From NCBI GenBank assembly GCA_964035545.1, contig OZ037766.1, forward strand, positions 26,626,343-26,690,342: a stretch of DNA of 64,000 nt, in the 5' to 3' direction. Source of the DNA: Bugula neritina. Taxonomy: Eukaryota > Bryozoa > Gymnolaemata > Cheilostomatida > Bugulidae. The notes below the pieces were generated by a model. It ran no database searches and had not been told where the DNA came from. It saw nothing but the letters and a program-made list of their open reading frames with translations. The position numbers and the translations under genes are program-made. Below are positions 25,401 to 34,421 of this stretch, in pieces; within the stretch, counting starts at the first letter, position 1; each line of letters starts with the position of its first letter.

Positions 25401-28400
25401 GTTTTTGTCAAGTTGCGTATGTACTACAACAAAAGGCTGGTAGGATGTTGGTAATCCTTTCATAATCATTGCGATCACCAAATTGTCACTAATATTTTCC
25501 CCAGCAGACTTGAGGCCTGCTGAGTAGTTCTCAGCACGAATCAGGTAATCTGTAATGTCTTCTGTATCATTCATTTTTACAGTTGTAAGTTGTTCATAAA
25601 GAGTTAATACTCTAGGCTTTTGTGTACTTGCATAGTGTTCTTTTAGAATTTTGAATGCTTTCCGTCCATCGTCTTTGGCATCTCTCATCACAAGTTGAAG
25701 AGACTTTTCGTCTAAAACTTGTACAAGCTCAGCGTAAGCTCGCTTATTCTTTTTATTGAAGTCAGCAGCATCTTCTTCTCCTTCTTCTTTGGGTAGAAGT
25801 GCGGTGTGTACTCCTTCATCTTGTGTGTACAAGTATGAAGTGAATCTTGTTTCCCAAATTGAGAAACTGTTTGAATCACCATCAAAGAGAAGCCTGTGTT
25901 TGAAGCCACTGGGCCCATAACCTGTTGAATGTGTGGCCATTGTGTATAGTATTTATTATGAAATACGTTATTGATTGCTGATTTAAATTATCGAGCAAAC
26001 TGACTGACTGATTTAATTATTTGATAATAAAATATTTATTAGAATGAAAAACAGCGTGGTGGTTTTGTATAATATAAAACGGAAGAGAAGGGGGAAACAA
26101 GTATACAGCGGTTCTAGTAAAGCAATTAGTTAGCATATTGTCACGTGATTGTCATGAATGTGATTAGCGATAGGATCGCATGATTGTTTCTCAACAAGTA
26201 CCTATACTAATTATGATATATTGCAGCGCAATATCTATAATGAATTAGAATACATTACTGTGCAGTGCTTATAATAATTAGGTTGCATTGTTGTATAATG
26301 TTATGTAGGGCGAATTATTCATACATGCATAGTTAAAAAGTACCTTCACTTACGTCCACCTCTTATTTTTATTTCAATTTTGTATAAGATGTTACCAATA
26401 GCGATAGTAAATTTTTCTACACGGCTCGCATCTCATTGGAGTTGCCTCCTAATGGAATCAATTAGGTCGAACCTGTATAAACTTTCCTGGTCTGATGTGA
26501 AATGCAGATTATAGCTTTTGTGTTCTAATCTAATGAAATGAGTCACAATATTAGAATATAATGCATGCACTTTATTGTAAGCTTATGTTGAATTAGATGT
26601 CAAATGTACCAAGAGAAACAGTTCTACTATTCCGTGTATTAATATAGCGTTAGATGACTGTATAGAAATGTTTTGTGTTGGTTGTAGTTCTTTGTAGCCT
26701 CAGATCCACAAGTTAAAGATGATAATTTGTGGCACTTTAAATACTCACTTCGCAAGTCGATGATTCCATCGTTTTTATCGGCTGACATGGCGAGGAAGAT
26801 TATGTTAACCGGGAAGTCGGTTGTCTTTGTTCACCGAGTTTGCCACGACAATACTCTGCTGGAGAGACGGGAGAACGTGGAGAGAGCTCGGTATGTGTGC
26901 TGCAGCTCATAGATTAACATACAGTATGTGTGTGTATTCTTGCAACTACATGCCACTATACTTCAAGGTTTCTGTGTAGTGATTACTTTTTATGTCAACT
27001 TATCGTATATGATATATAAATTTTTACATATATCATATATATATAATATATATATATATAAGAAATATGTAAAAAAGAATATATATATATACAATTTAAT
27101 AATATAGTATGTAAATCAAATTGTATATATATAATAGACACTATAATGTTAATGTGTATATACAATATACAATGTATACTCTCATACTCGCTGCCACACA
27201 GGCTGACAGAAGGCAGCGCCATGTTCTCTCAAGACGAAGAGGACAGTTTCACAAACATGATAGATGTTGTGTATAAGGAGACGAGTAAACACCTCATGGA
27301 GGTTCTCTATACCAAGTATAACTTCATAAACCACCTCAAGGTATAATCTACACTCTAGTTTATCTTTCTATTGTGTGGCCTACTTAGCAATGCTGATATA
27401 TAATATAGTATTGTAGTTATATGTGTGATTGTATACTGGCTTAAACAAAATTGTAAAGTATTAATAGTTTGTTAGCAAGTTTTCCACTGGCATAAGTACT
27501 GACGGGTGTTTTCATTTTGGTCGGTAGACTAGCTGTTGGTAATCAACTCATGTGTTCATAATGTAGTAGGTAGGCTTTAGGATTTCTTCTCCAGGAGTGA
27601 TACTAAAACATAGCTTATACTATATTTTATTAAGCAGTTATATTTAGCTTACGTATAACTAAGTGCTATGATAATATGTGAACTATTACTTTGCATGAAT
27701 CTTAAATGCTAGCTGCTACTTCTGTTTAAGCTAAGTTTGCTGTGCTCTGGACTTTAGTATTTCACAAGGATTCAGTAACCTTTCCCCTTGGCTAAGTTTT
27801 CTACCCTAGAATAATGCATTTTTGCATTTCATGGTGAAGTTATAAGTAGACATTCTATATAATTTACATATAATAATAAACCAGCTACATGGTTCAGATT
27901 TGAAATTTAAAGTGCATTTGATTTGCCTACAATTTTAAAATTAAAGAAACTGCCTTATCTTATCACATCATTGTTTGTGTTACTTTAAATGCTACCAGAA
28001 CTGCTGTTGATGACCAAAATATTAAAACAAAGATTTTGCTTTACTTGATTTGAAATTGTATTTGTGATGAAACATTGTTAACCAATACTGTTACTAGGCA
28101 TAATATATGTGTGTATTAAAAGGTGAAAGCTAAGACCCTCTCAGTATACCTGGGGTCTATGTTCTTCACCTGTATTTTATTTTAAAAGAAATTATAAACT
28201 ACAAACAGCTTCAAATAAATGCTATGTCAAATTCAGTTCAAGTGTACTCTCTATTATCTCCTCGCGCTGATCAGCACCACAGTCCAACAAAGTTGGTACT
28301 AAATCAACTATATTTGATCTGCACAGGCAATGAGACGCTACCTGCTACTGGGTCAAGGTGATTTCATACAGCAATTGATGGACCTGCTGGTAACGGAACT

Positions 28401-29193
28401 GTCTAAAGACGCTAGCGCCCTCTATCTTCACAACCTTAATGGCATCCTGGAGACAGCCATACGGTCGACTAACGCTCAGTTTGAAGATAAAGACATCCTC
28501 AGCCGTCTGGATGTTCGGTTGCTTGAGATTTCTCCAGGTTGGCTCTTCCGTTTGTCTAATCAGGAATTTGTTAATCATAATTCTATTTATTCATACTTTA
28601 CTATCCCAGAGATTTGGTTCATGTCATTTGTTAATACTTTTCTTTCCTTTGTAATCTTGAATTCAATTAGCTTAAATTTGTTTTCCTATGTTCAATTTGA
28701 CTTCACTTTTAATAAAGTGTTACTTCTAGACTTCAGCAAATAAGCAAATTGGCTTGTTGCACCAGCTGAGTGTTGGAAATAAGTTGAGCTTGATTGTCTT
28801 TAGCTTTTCACATTTATATTTGCCTTTAGTAGTGAAAGTAGAAGGATGTGCAGTTTGCGCCATGGTACAAATTGAAATTTTACATAAATTACTGATTTTA
28901 GGTTATTGTAGAATTGCAATTATAAAAATGTGTATTGATTTTTATTGTGTGGAAATGCAAGAGAATATGGCAATTTTAGGTGATCTCGGATGGGATGTGT
29001 TTAGCCTTGACTATCGTACCAGGGGGCCCATATCTACCGTATTCACCTCTGACACCATGATATTTTACCTCAGGATATTCAACTTCCTTTGGAGGGCTAA
29101 GAGAATGGAGTACGCCTTGGCTAACCTTTGGAGACAGAAACAGCAGTACAGCAGGATGCTAAGGTAACACAACTCCAGCTACTACTTCACTAG

Positions 29194-29267
<74 letters not shown>

Positions 29268-29376
29268 GCTACTACTACTATTACTACTACTACTATTACT
29301 ACTGCTACTTCACTAGCTACTGCTACTACTACTATTACTACTGCTACTTCACTAGCTACTGCTACTGCTGCTGCTG

Positions 29377-29423
<47 letters not shown>

Positions 29424-29430
29424 GCTGCTG

Positions 29431-29462
<32 letters not shown>

Positions 29463-29466
29463 ACTG

Positions 29467-29508
<42 letters not shown>

Positions 29509-29550
29509 TTAATACTGCTGCTACTGCTACTTCATTAGCTACTACTACTG

Positions 29551-29621
<71 letters not shown>

Positions 29622-29637
29622 GCTACTGCTACTACTA

Positions 29638-29669
<32 letters not shown>

Positions 29670-32600
29670 ACTACTACTGCTGCTGCTGTTGCCCATAATT
29701 CCACCACTACTAGTCTGCTCCATCTTACAGGGGGATGACCGAGTTAGATGACCTCTTACACTCTGCTCATATCATAGCCTCAGAGATGATTCATTTTACT
29801 CAGCAAATTGGCTACTTCATTAACTTTGAGGTGATTATATGACTGCACTTCATATGCATATCACGCCATATTCTGTGATACCATGTTGGGTTATTATGCT
29901 CTTTATTATATAATCTATAGTTATAAATATTAATACAGTATTGCGTTTTGCTATGGTAGATCTTTACATATATCTTACTTTAATATTCACATGTCATATA
30001 AATTGTAAATTACCATAAAAGTTGTGAGAGCTGGGAAATCAATTATATAAGCTCTGTAGTTTTTACCTTTGACAAGAATTTAGTCATGTGATCAATGGTA
30101 AGGTCATATGATTCTTCGCCATAGTCATTGTTTAATTTAAAAAGTTGATTTCTTGCCCAATTTTTGATTGTTTAAAATGTTGTTATCTCCTAAGCCAGAT
30201 TAGTTGAAATAGCCTCAGCCCATAGTGTGTTTTGCCTTCTAAAATAGCTTGTAAAACACGCCTCACACTAAACATTCAGATGTATTTATTTTTCGAGCCA
30301 TTAGTGCTATTTGTGCTCTACTTTGTTTGGTGTTATAATTAATGTCCTCACTATTAATAAAGGTCGGTGTAGTTAGAGAATAAATTGCAATAACTTTATG
30401 TGAAAGAACTAAAATTATTTAATTGATTGTATGCCTTGGAGTTGTCTTCTTCATAATGTTTAAACTATTTATCTATTTTATTTACACTACATAGATCAAC
30501 CATTTGGTATCATTAGCTGCTATATAACATCTTACTTACTGTTATAATAATGCTATTTATAGTTTATGTTGCATGTTCAGCATCCATATTGTTTCAATAT
30601 TTATATTGTTTTTAATACTTTTTGTTTTATCATAACTATGTTTATTTATATGTATATATCATATTTATACTTTTGCTATGTCACCCATGTATTTCAGGTG
30701 ATAGAGTGCGCGTGGGATGACCTGCTACACAAGGTCAACCAGGCTGAAGATTTGGATCATATAATTGCAGCTCATCAACAGTTCTTAGATAGTATCATGA
30801 CCAGGTGCCTTATGGATGAAGAACATAGGGTTGGTATTGTAGCTGCACATACTACGTAAGGCTGGTGTTGTATTGGTACACTGAATACACAGTACTGTAT
30901 CTCTAAGCACTATACGGGGTGTATCTTTCTACAGCCGGTGTTCTCCCAGCTGCGGACCATATTTGACCTCATCATCAAGTATCAGCAGATACTGGAGGGA
31001 TTCTTGGAGAAGGCTTCGAGAGAGAACGAATACCGAGTGGAGTACATGAGAAATGCTGCCAGAAGGGACAGTCAGGTAAGGCTATCTTAAGATGTTTATA
31101 TAAACTCTTCATACTGGTGCGTGTAAACCATCGTCAAAAATGTGGTTTTTGCTGGTAAATTTGTTATAAAGCCCGGTTGTATGAGCATACGACTCTGAAA
31201 CTGCATTTACCAGATGGCTAAGATATTTCTAAATGTTTTAATAGTCATAAATGTAACTGGGCAGTCAGGCTTTGAAAACGCATACAATTGGAGGCGACAA
31301 CTTTAAATAATGCAGTAATGCGCACGATTGATTTGCTATCAACAATATGAAAAGGGCTATTGTTTAGTTAGAAATAATCTTAAACGCGTGCATGAAGCCG
31401 CCATAGCTCAGTGGTTAGAGCGCCTGTCTAGTAAACAGGAGGTCATGAGTTCGATCCTCATTGGTGGCTGATATTTTTGCTTTTATTTTAAATTCCGAAT
31501 TCAAATAAATAAAATATTTTTTTCCAAGTCCACAGTGTTATCTAACACTTCAAGCTCTTTTTGTATTATTTGCCACTTGATGGTTCTAACCAACATACTA
31601 GTTTTTTGCGGGTAAAAATATACTGTCATTGGTACGAATATTAATTTTGCTAATGTTTCATGTCAATGTTGCTCTACAATAACATAGAATTGAGTTCCAT
31701 GGTACATACCGTTTTATGTTAGGTAGATTTAGTAAAGCTCAAACATTTATTTGATGCAATATATTACCGCCATAGGATATGTTAGCTAAGCAGTTAGCTC
31801 TCTGCATTGTGATGAAACTTTGCATCTTTATTTTTATTCGTATTTTACAGTTTTGATAGATGAATAAATTATTGTGAGATACAGGGCATTGCAAACTTAT
31901 TTACAGCTCAAACATCATAATAGTTTTACACTGTAGTGTAGTTACTTTCCTTATCCTTTCTCTGCTGAGTGGAGATACAAATGAAATGCAGTTGAATCAG
32001 TTCATAGCGGCCATGTTTTATGTTCCGCTGCTTCGCCGTTCAGCACGCTGCTGGGTTTCTCTAGCACAAGAAGGGTTTCATTTCTGTTGCAGTCTGAATG
32101 GGCGACAACAGAGGAACGTGAAGCTGCCGAGAAAGAAAGGCGGACAGAATTTGTTCAGCTGACGTTAAAGCAGACTCGCAGTCAGCTGAAAGTTCTCGCT
32201 CAGACATATCAGGTGATTTTCCGCAGATTTCCTCTCTTCTCTTAACATCAGTTTCAAGTTAGAAGGATCTAAAATTTGTATTGCTACATATACGTTCTTT
32301 TTAAAGAAAAAAATCATTTTCAATAAATTTAACGTATATTTTTTTGCGAAAGTTATGTTATGGCAATATTAGTGCTGACTGTACTAATACTCTTCTCTGA
32401 TTTCTGCCCTGTTCCATAGGGCATGGTCACTAAGTTCCTGGTGATGCTGGCCACACAGACAGACGATAAATTGCAGGCTCTCAGGTTTAGACTCGACTTT
32501 AATGAGTATTACCAACAGAAGGAGCCATTCCTGGCCAGTCCTCAGGTGAGTGCCGTGCTAATATCTAGTATTCACTGCGGCACTGCTGTGTGATAGGTTG

Positions 32601-34421
32601 GTGTGTGACAGTGTGGTAGGTTGTTGTGTGACAGTGTACTAGGTTGATTATGTGACAGTGTGCTAGGTTGGTGTGTGACAGTGTGCCAGGTTGGTGTGTG
32701 ACAGTGCGCTAGGTTAGTGTGTGACAGTGTGCTAGGTTGGTGTGTGACAGTGTGCTAGGTTCATGTGTGACAGTGTGCTAGGTTGGTGTGTGACAGTGTG
32801 CTAGGTTGTTGTGTGACAGTGTGCTAGGTTGTTGTGTGACAGTGTGCTAGGTTGGTGTGTGACAGTGTGCTAGGTTGTTGTGTGACAGTGTGCTAGGTTG
32901 TTGTGTGACAGTGTGCTAGGTTGGTGTGTGACAGTGTGCCAGGTTGTTGTGTGACAGTGTGCTAGGTTGTTGTGTGACAGTGTGCTAGGTTGGTGTGTGA
33001 CAGTGTGCCAGGTTGGTGTGTGACAGTGCGCTAGGTTGTTGTGTGACAGTGTGCTAGGTTGGTGTGTGACAGTGTGCTAGGTTGTTGTGTGACAGTGTAA
33101 TAGGTTGATTATGTGACAGTGTGCTAGGTTGGTGTGTGACAGTGTGCCAGGTTGGTGTGTGACAGTGCGCTAGGTTAGTGTGTGACAGTGTGCTAGGTTG
33201 GTGTGTGACAATGTGCTAGGTTGGTGTGTGACAGTGTGCTAGGTTGGTGTGTGACAGTGTGCTAGGTTGGTGTGTGACAGTGTGCTAGGTTGGTGTGTGA
33301 CAGTGTGCTAGGTTGGTGTGTGACAGTGTGCTAGGTTGGTATGTGACAGTGTGCTAGGTTGGTGTGTGACAGTGTGCTAGGTTGGTGTGTGACAGTGTGC
33401 TAGGTTGGTGTGTGACAGTGTGCTAGGTTGGTATGCTGCTATTTAAATATGCTTAGTATTAGCTTAGAAATGAGTTAAAGTTTTGGTGGAGTTTAAACTT
33501 GTTTATACAAATCATACGTAGTTTGACTGCACCTTCGGCTAACAGTAAATAGCATGAAGCTGTGTTTGATGTTAGACAGTTCTGGTCATGATGAGCATTT
33601 AGAACTAAACTTGTGTCATCAACAGCATGCTCAAGTCTTGATACAAGTAATGTGAAGTAAAAAAACCGTTTATTTTGTCAAGTTCCAAACACCGACATGT
33701 GTTCTGTGGTATTTAGTACAGTATTGCAAGGCGGAATTCTTTTATAGCATCATTTCAGTCTGCAGTTAATTGGAACAGTTACTCCTTGCAGTTATCAGCA
33801 TTTAATTATTACTTTCCATATTAAATGTCTTACTCAAAGGGAGTGTTAAATCACACCAATTATATTCTCCGTACGACTAGTATGTTTTTCACTGCCAATA
33901 CATGACGTGTAGAGCAATGCTCTGTATTGAGTGGGTTTCGGTCTTAGTGAAGCTCAGCCCAGTTGACTTGCTGAAAGCTTTTTCAGACTAGTCACAACTT
34001 TATTTTGTAAGCAACAAGCTTGCAGTTTACATCACACTAAAGCTAAATAATTAGTCCAACAAATTTTAATGCTATTCAACTCTGGAATGATTTCAATCTT
34101 AGTGGAAGTGGTTTGATGTCAGTGAAAACATTGTCTATTAAATTACTCAAATTAATTTGTATGGTAGTATTTTTCGCTGTGTTGTATTTTGAATAGTTGT
34201 TCAAAATATTAGCAGTAGAACTAAAAAATGTAGGGGGGTTATTTCAGTGGTTTTTTTTCAAGCTTTTCTCTGGCCACTTTTTGCTCAAATAAAATGTTTT
34301 TTAGGTACTAAAGAAAAATAAGCCCCCTACTGCTTCACTTTTACCTGGAGATACTGTGATGCAACCAGTAGGTGGTCTGATTGGCTTACTTGGTGGGCGT
34401 GTTCCAGATAACACAATGTAG
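16476..34421 (+). CDS. TUBGCP3: Gamma-tubulin complex component 3 (GCP3), 888 aa, 20 exons
   Basis: Exons: 16476-16536, 17472-17523, 18024-18070, 18397-18464, 18747-19009, 19384-19493, 19981-20093, 20549-20743, 21017-21134, 21326-21492, 26688-26890, 27202-27340, 28327-28537, 28980-29163, 29731-29830, 30698-30829, 30935-31075, 32093-32212, 32420-32545, 34305-34421 (2667 nt; every junction keeps phase). Length is close to vertebrate GCP3 (about 907 aa). Diagnostic stretches: [93 protein letters not shown] and [11 protein letters not shown], i.e. the Spc97/Spc98 GRIP1 and GRIP2 regions. GCP3 pairs with GCP2 and binds gamma-tubulin to nucleate microtubules at centrosomes and spindles. The last exon gives an unusual glycine-rich tail ([16 protein letters not shown]). 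Exon 1 joins directly to the exon at 17472; an in-between exon would break the phase. AATAAA lies at 34460-34465. Introns hold a Copia element, a tRNA gene and several tandem arrays. Confidence 0.96.
19863..19934. repeat. 24-bp tandem repeat, 3 copies, each a small hairpin
   Basis: Three units of the type CTCCAAGTATGACTTGGTAC plus AGT(T/C/A). Each unit contains the inverted pair CCAAGT/ACTTGG around ATG or ATA. It lies in the TUBGCP3 intron 19494-19980, about 46 bases before the acceptor. Confidence 0.85.
20844..20992. repeat. 24-bp tandem repeat, 6 copies, in a TUBGCP3 intron
   Basis: Units of the type GTACATAAGATAAGCACTGT plus AGCG, alternating with a GTACATAACATTAGC version. The array ends about 25 bases before the splice acceptor of the exon at 21017. 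The small frames seen on both strands here follow the 24-base periodicity and are not genes. Confidence 0.9.
21553..21826 (-). repeat. 3' LTR of the Copia element
   Basis: 274 bp, TG...CA ends on the plus strand, equivalent to 25923-26196. Because the element's start codon is inside the LTR, this copy also carries an ATG plus five codons that run on into host intron sequence. Confidence 0.95.
21827..21835 (-). other. Polypurine tract of the Copia element
   Basis: On the minus strand GAGGGGGCG directly precedes the 3' LTR. The purine run starts inside the polyprotein's TGA stop codon (21834-21836), so coding sequence and plus-strand primer overlap. Confidence 0.8.
21834..25940 (-). CDS. Copia Gag-Pol polyprotein, 1368 aa, intact
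   Basis: One uninterrupted frame. Gag: two CX2CX4HX4C zinc knuckles at residues 225-238 and 246-259. Protease: VDCGATSHL, catalytic D304 (C instead of the usual S/T next to it). Integrase: H438 and H443 with C470/C473, then D502, D563, E599 (DDE). Residues 716-811 are three tandem 32-residue repeats beginning ICGNDAMNV. Reverse transcriptase: [24 protein letters not shown] and the catalytic FWVDDILL box (usually YVDD). RNase [41 protein letters not shown]. No frameshift separates gag from pol, as is common in copia-type elements that control Gag:Pol by splicing. The ATG at 25940 lies inside the 5' LTR, six codons before its end; it is the first in-frame ATG and no later one precedes the gag core. 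Intact frame and near-identical LTRs suggest recent activity. Confidence 0.96.
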   Translation of the reverse strand: MATHSTGYGPSGFKHRLLFDGDSNSFSIWETRFTSYLYTQDEGVHTALLPKEEGEEDAADFNKKNKRAYAELVQVLDEKSLQLVMRDAKDDGRKAFKILKEHYASTQKPRVLTLYEQLTTVKMNDTEDITDYLIRAENYSAGLKSAGENISDNLVIAMIMKGLPTSYQPFVVVHTQLDKNQTLSEFKAALTNFDLTESARCSQSTAMVFKGRDNFKPTSKRDRQCTACGKSNHSTTDCYSKHKLFCNYCKKAGHIESVCRTKKKTSKTEISSANATYAFTVNTSNQCNIATQNKSQRGQLLMVDCGATSHLVNNENNFISFDKSFTPENHYIEMADGRKTNKLAVAKGTAQFTITDDNNMEQQIHLKDALLAPTIPTSLFSVHAATQKGAKVHFSREKNILTVDRTTFPIMPKDRLYFLKTTHTGDSMNTAKSLPDWHRALGHMNTNDIIELEKVTTGMTITGAKLKIACKTCDESKITKQPHKQDDKPELATQPLQRVHSDLCGPITPTARGGQNYIINFIDEFSSMLFTYNIRHKSDATTALKQFIADVAPIGDVKEIHTDNGMEYLGQPFEAVLRERGIKHTTTAPYSSYQNGKSERTWRTIMDTARCLLKDSNLPKTFWSFAADHAKYLRNRSYQRRTRKTAYELFTGTLPDMRKIHNFGSQCTFYSEGNKLKLSDRGQSGIYLGVNTKAQGYLILTPNQKIVTSRNVIPQICGNDAMNVIPQGPAQNSRNGTHNTMSQEPAQICGNDAMNVIPQGPAQNSRNGTQNTMPQEPAQICGNDAMNVMPQGPALNSRNGTQNTMPQEPAPDPAKATNQPGPRKSERKRKPPTYLQDYDIEDTDYACSLMANIPQSYQEAVNSKDKEAWKKAMDKEINTLRDSNTWSIQPLPEDRTETKGRWVYTLKQGKTPGETQHKARYVAKGFSQIQGVDYEETYSPTTRFTSIRLLLQKAANENMKIHQLDVKGAYLNAPIDKEIYLQQPEGYEETNKQGKLSCRLNKSIYGLKQSGRNWHQTLTTFLKEQGFTPGAGDPCLYSKEDPSDKSANIIILFWVDDILLCCRDNNRITQTKSMMQQKFNMDDRGELSWFLGIDFRRHEDQYTMSQERYIDTLLNTYNMADCNPVYSPAEKDLQLEKATDDKYERSKDYPYRQVIGSLIYLMTATRPDLAWIIGKLSQHLERPGPAHIAALKRLLRYLKGTKGFNLRFTPNQQELVGYVDADWGGETSTRRSTTGYVFTLGGAPISWNSRRQPTVALSSCEAEYMALAEATKEMLFLQTLCKTFKMKQPNPNTLFTDNLGAIALTKGQPYSHQRSKHIDIRFHFVREQTTIAYQHIRGAENPADVMTKSLPKTNHRIALKLLAIESHA
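23508..23795 (-). repeat. Three 96-bp tandem repeats in the Copia polyprotein (integrase-RT linker)
   Basis: Each unit encodes 32 residues starting ICGNDAMNV and ending QEPAQ or QEPAP. Units differ at a few positions (V/M, H/Q, S/P, Q/L). They sit in the variable region after the integrase C-terminal part and before the KSERKRKPP start of the RT section. All keep the frame. Confidence 0.93.
25909..25922 (-). other. Primer-binding site of the Copia element (initiator tRNA-Met half)
   Basis: Directly next to the 5' LTR, the minus strand reads GGTTATGGGCCCAG. This is the complement of CTGGGCCCATAACC, the anticodon stem-loop of animal initiator tRNA-Met, not of a tRNA 3' end. Drosophila copia primes the same way, with a cleaved 5' half of this tRNA. 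The site is translated as part of the polyprotein (GYGPS). Confidence 0.8.
25923..26196 (-). repeat. 5' LTR of the Copia element
   Basis: 274 bp. It must carry the promoter for minus-strand transcription; no TATA box could be fixed with certainty, though a TTTTATATT stretch is present on the minus strand. The last 18 bases encode the first six polyprotein residues. Confidence 0.95.
29193..29692. repeat. Large (ACT)n/(GCT)n trinucleotide array filling a TUBGCP3 intron
   Basis: About 500 bases of ACT units with interspersed GCT runs and a few TTCACTAGCT interruptions. The array occupies nearly all of the 567-bp intron 29164-29730: about 29 bases separate it from the donor and about 38 from the acceptor. 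Reverse-strand frames encoding poly-valine/alanine or poly-serine are artefacts of the array. Confidence 0.97.
31397..31469 (+). tRNA. tRNA-Thr (AGT), inside a TUBGCP3 intron
   Basis: A 73-nt cloverleaf can be drawn: acceptor GCCGCCA/TGGTGGC, D stem GCTC/GAGC, anticodon stem CCTGT/ACAGG with loop CTAGTAA (anticodon AGT), T stem ATGAG/CTCAT with loop TTCGATC. The A and B boxes are intact and a TTTTT run follows within a few bases for pol III termination. There is no intron. It is in the same orientation as the host gene, in intron 31076-32092. It shares its anticodon loop and A-box sequence with the SINE family in this window. Confidence 0.96.
32584..33434. repeat. 23-bp minisatellite, about 37 copies, in a TUBGCP3 intron
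   Basis: Unit close to TTGGTGTGTGACAGTGTGCT plus AGG. It begins about 40 bases after the donor at 32545. Variants (TTGTTG, TTAGTG, GCCAGG, GCGCTAGG) allow a higher-order pattern to be seen: a distinctive 24-bp unit, TTGATTATGTGACAG..., is followed by the same series of variants at 32644 and again at 33105. This is a 461-bp, 20-unit duplication. Confidence 0.95.

Larger units (their letters stand above)
21553..26196 (-). mobile_element. Full-length Ty1/copia-type LTR retrotransposon, antisense in a TUBGCP3 intron
   Basis: Two 274-bp direct repeats (TGTTGAATG...CTCAACA) flank one long polyprotein frame. The host 5-mer AGTAC occurs directly before the left LTR (21548-21552) and directly after the right LTR (26197-26201), a perfect target-site duplication. 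I find only two differences between the LTRs by eye (near 21740 and 21805 of the left copy), so insertion is recent. Element order on the minus strand: LTR, primer-binding site touching the LTR, gag-protease-integrase-RT-RNase H, purine tract, LTR. Domain order (integrase before RT) defines the copia group. It lies in intron 21493-26687 and does not interrupt an exon. Confidence 0.97.

Noticed and set aside
29159..29723. Poly-valine/alanine and poly-serine minus-strand proteins
   Set aside because: They are produced by the trinucleotide array inside a TUBGCP3 intron, which has splice-consistent exons on both sides.
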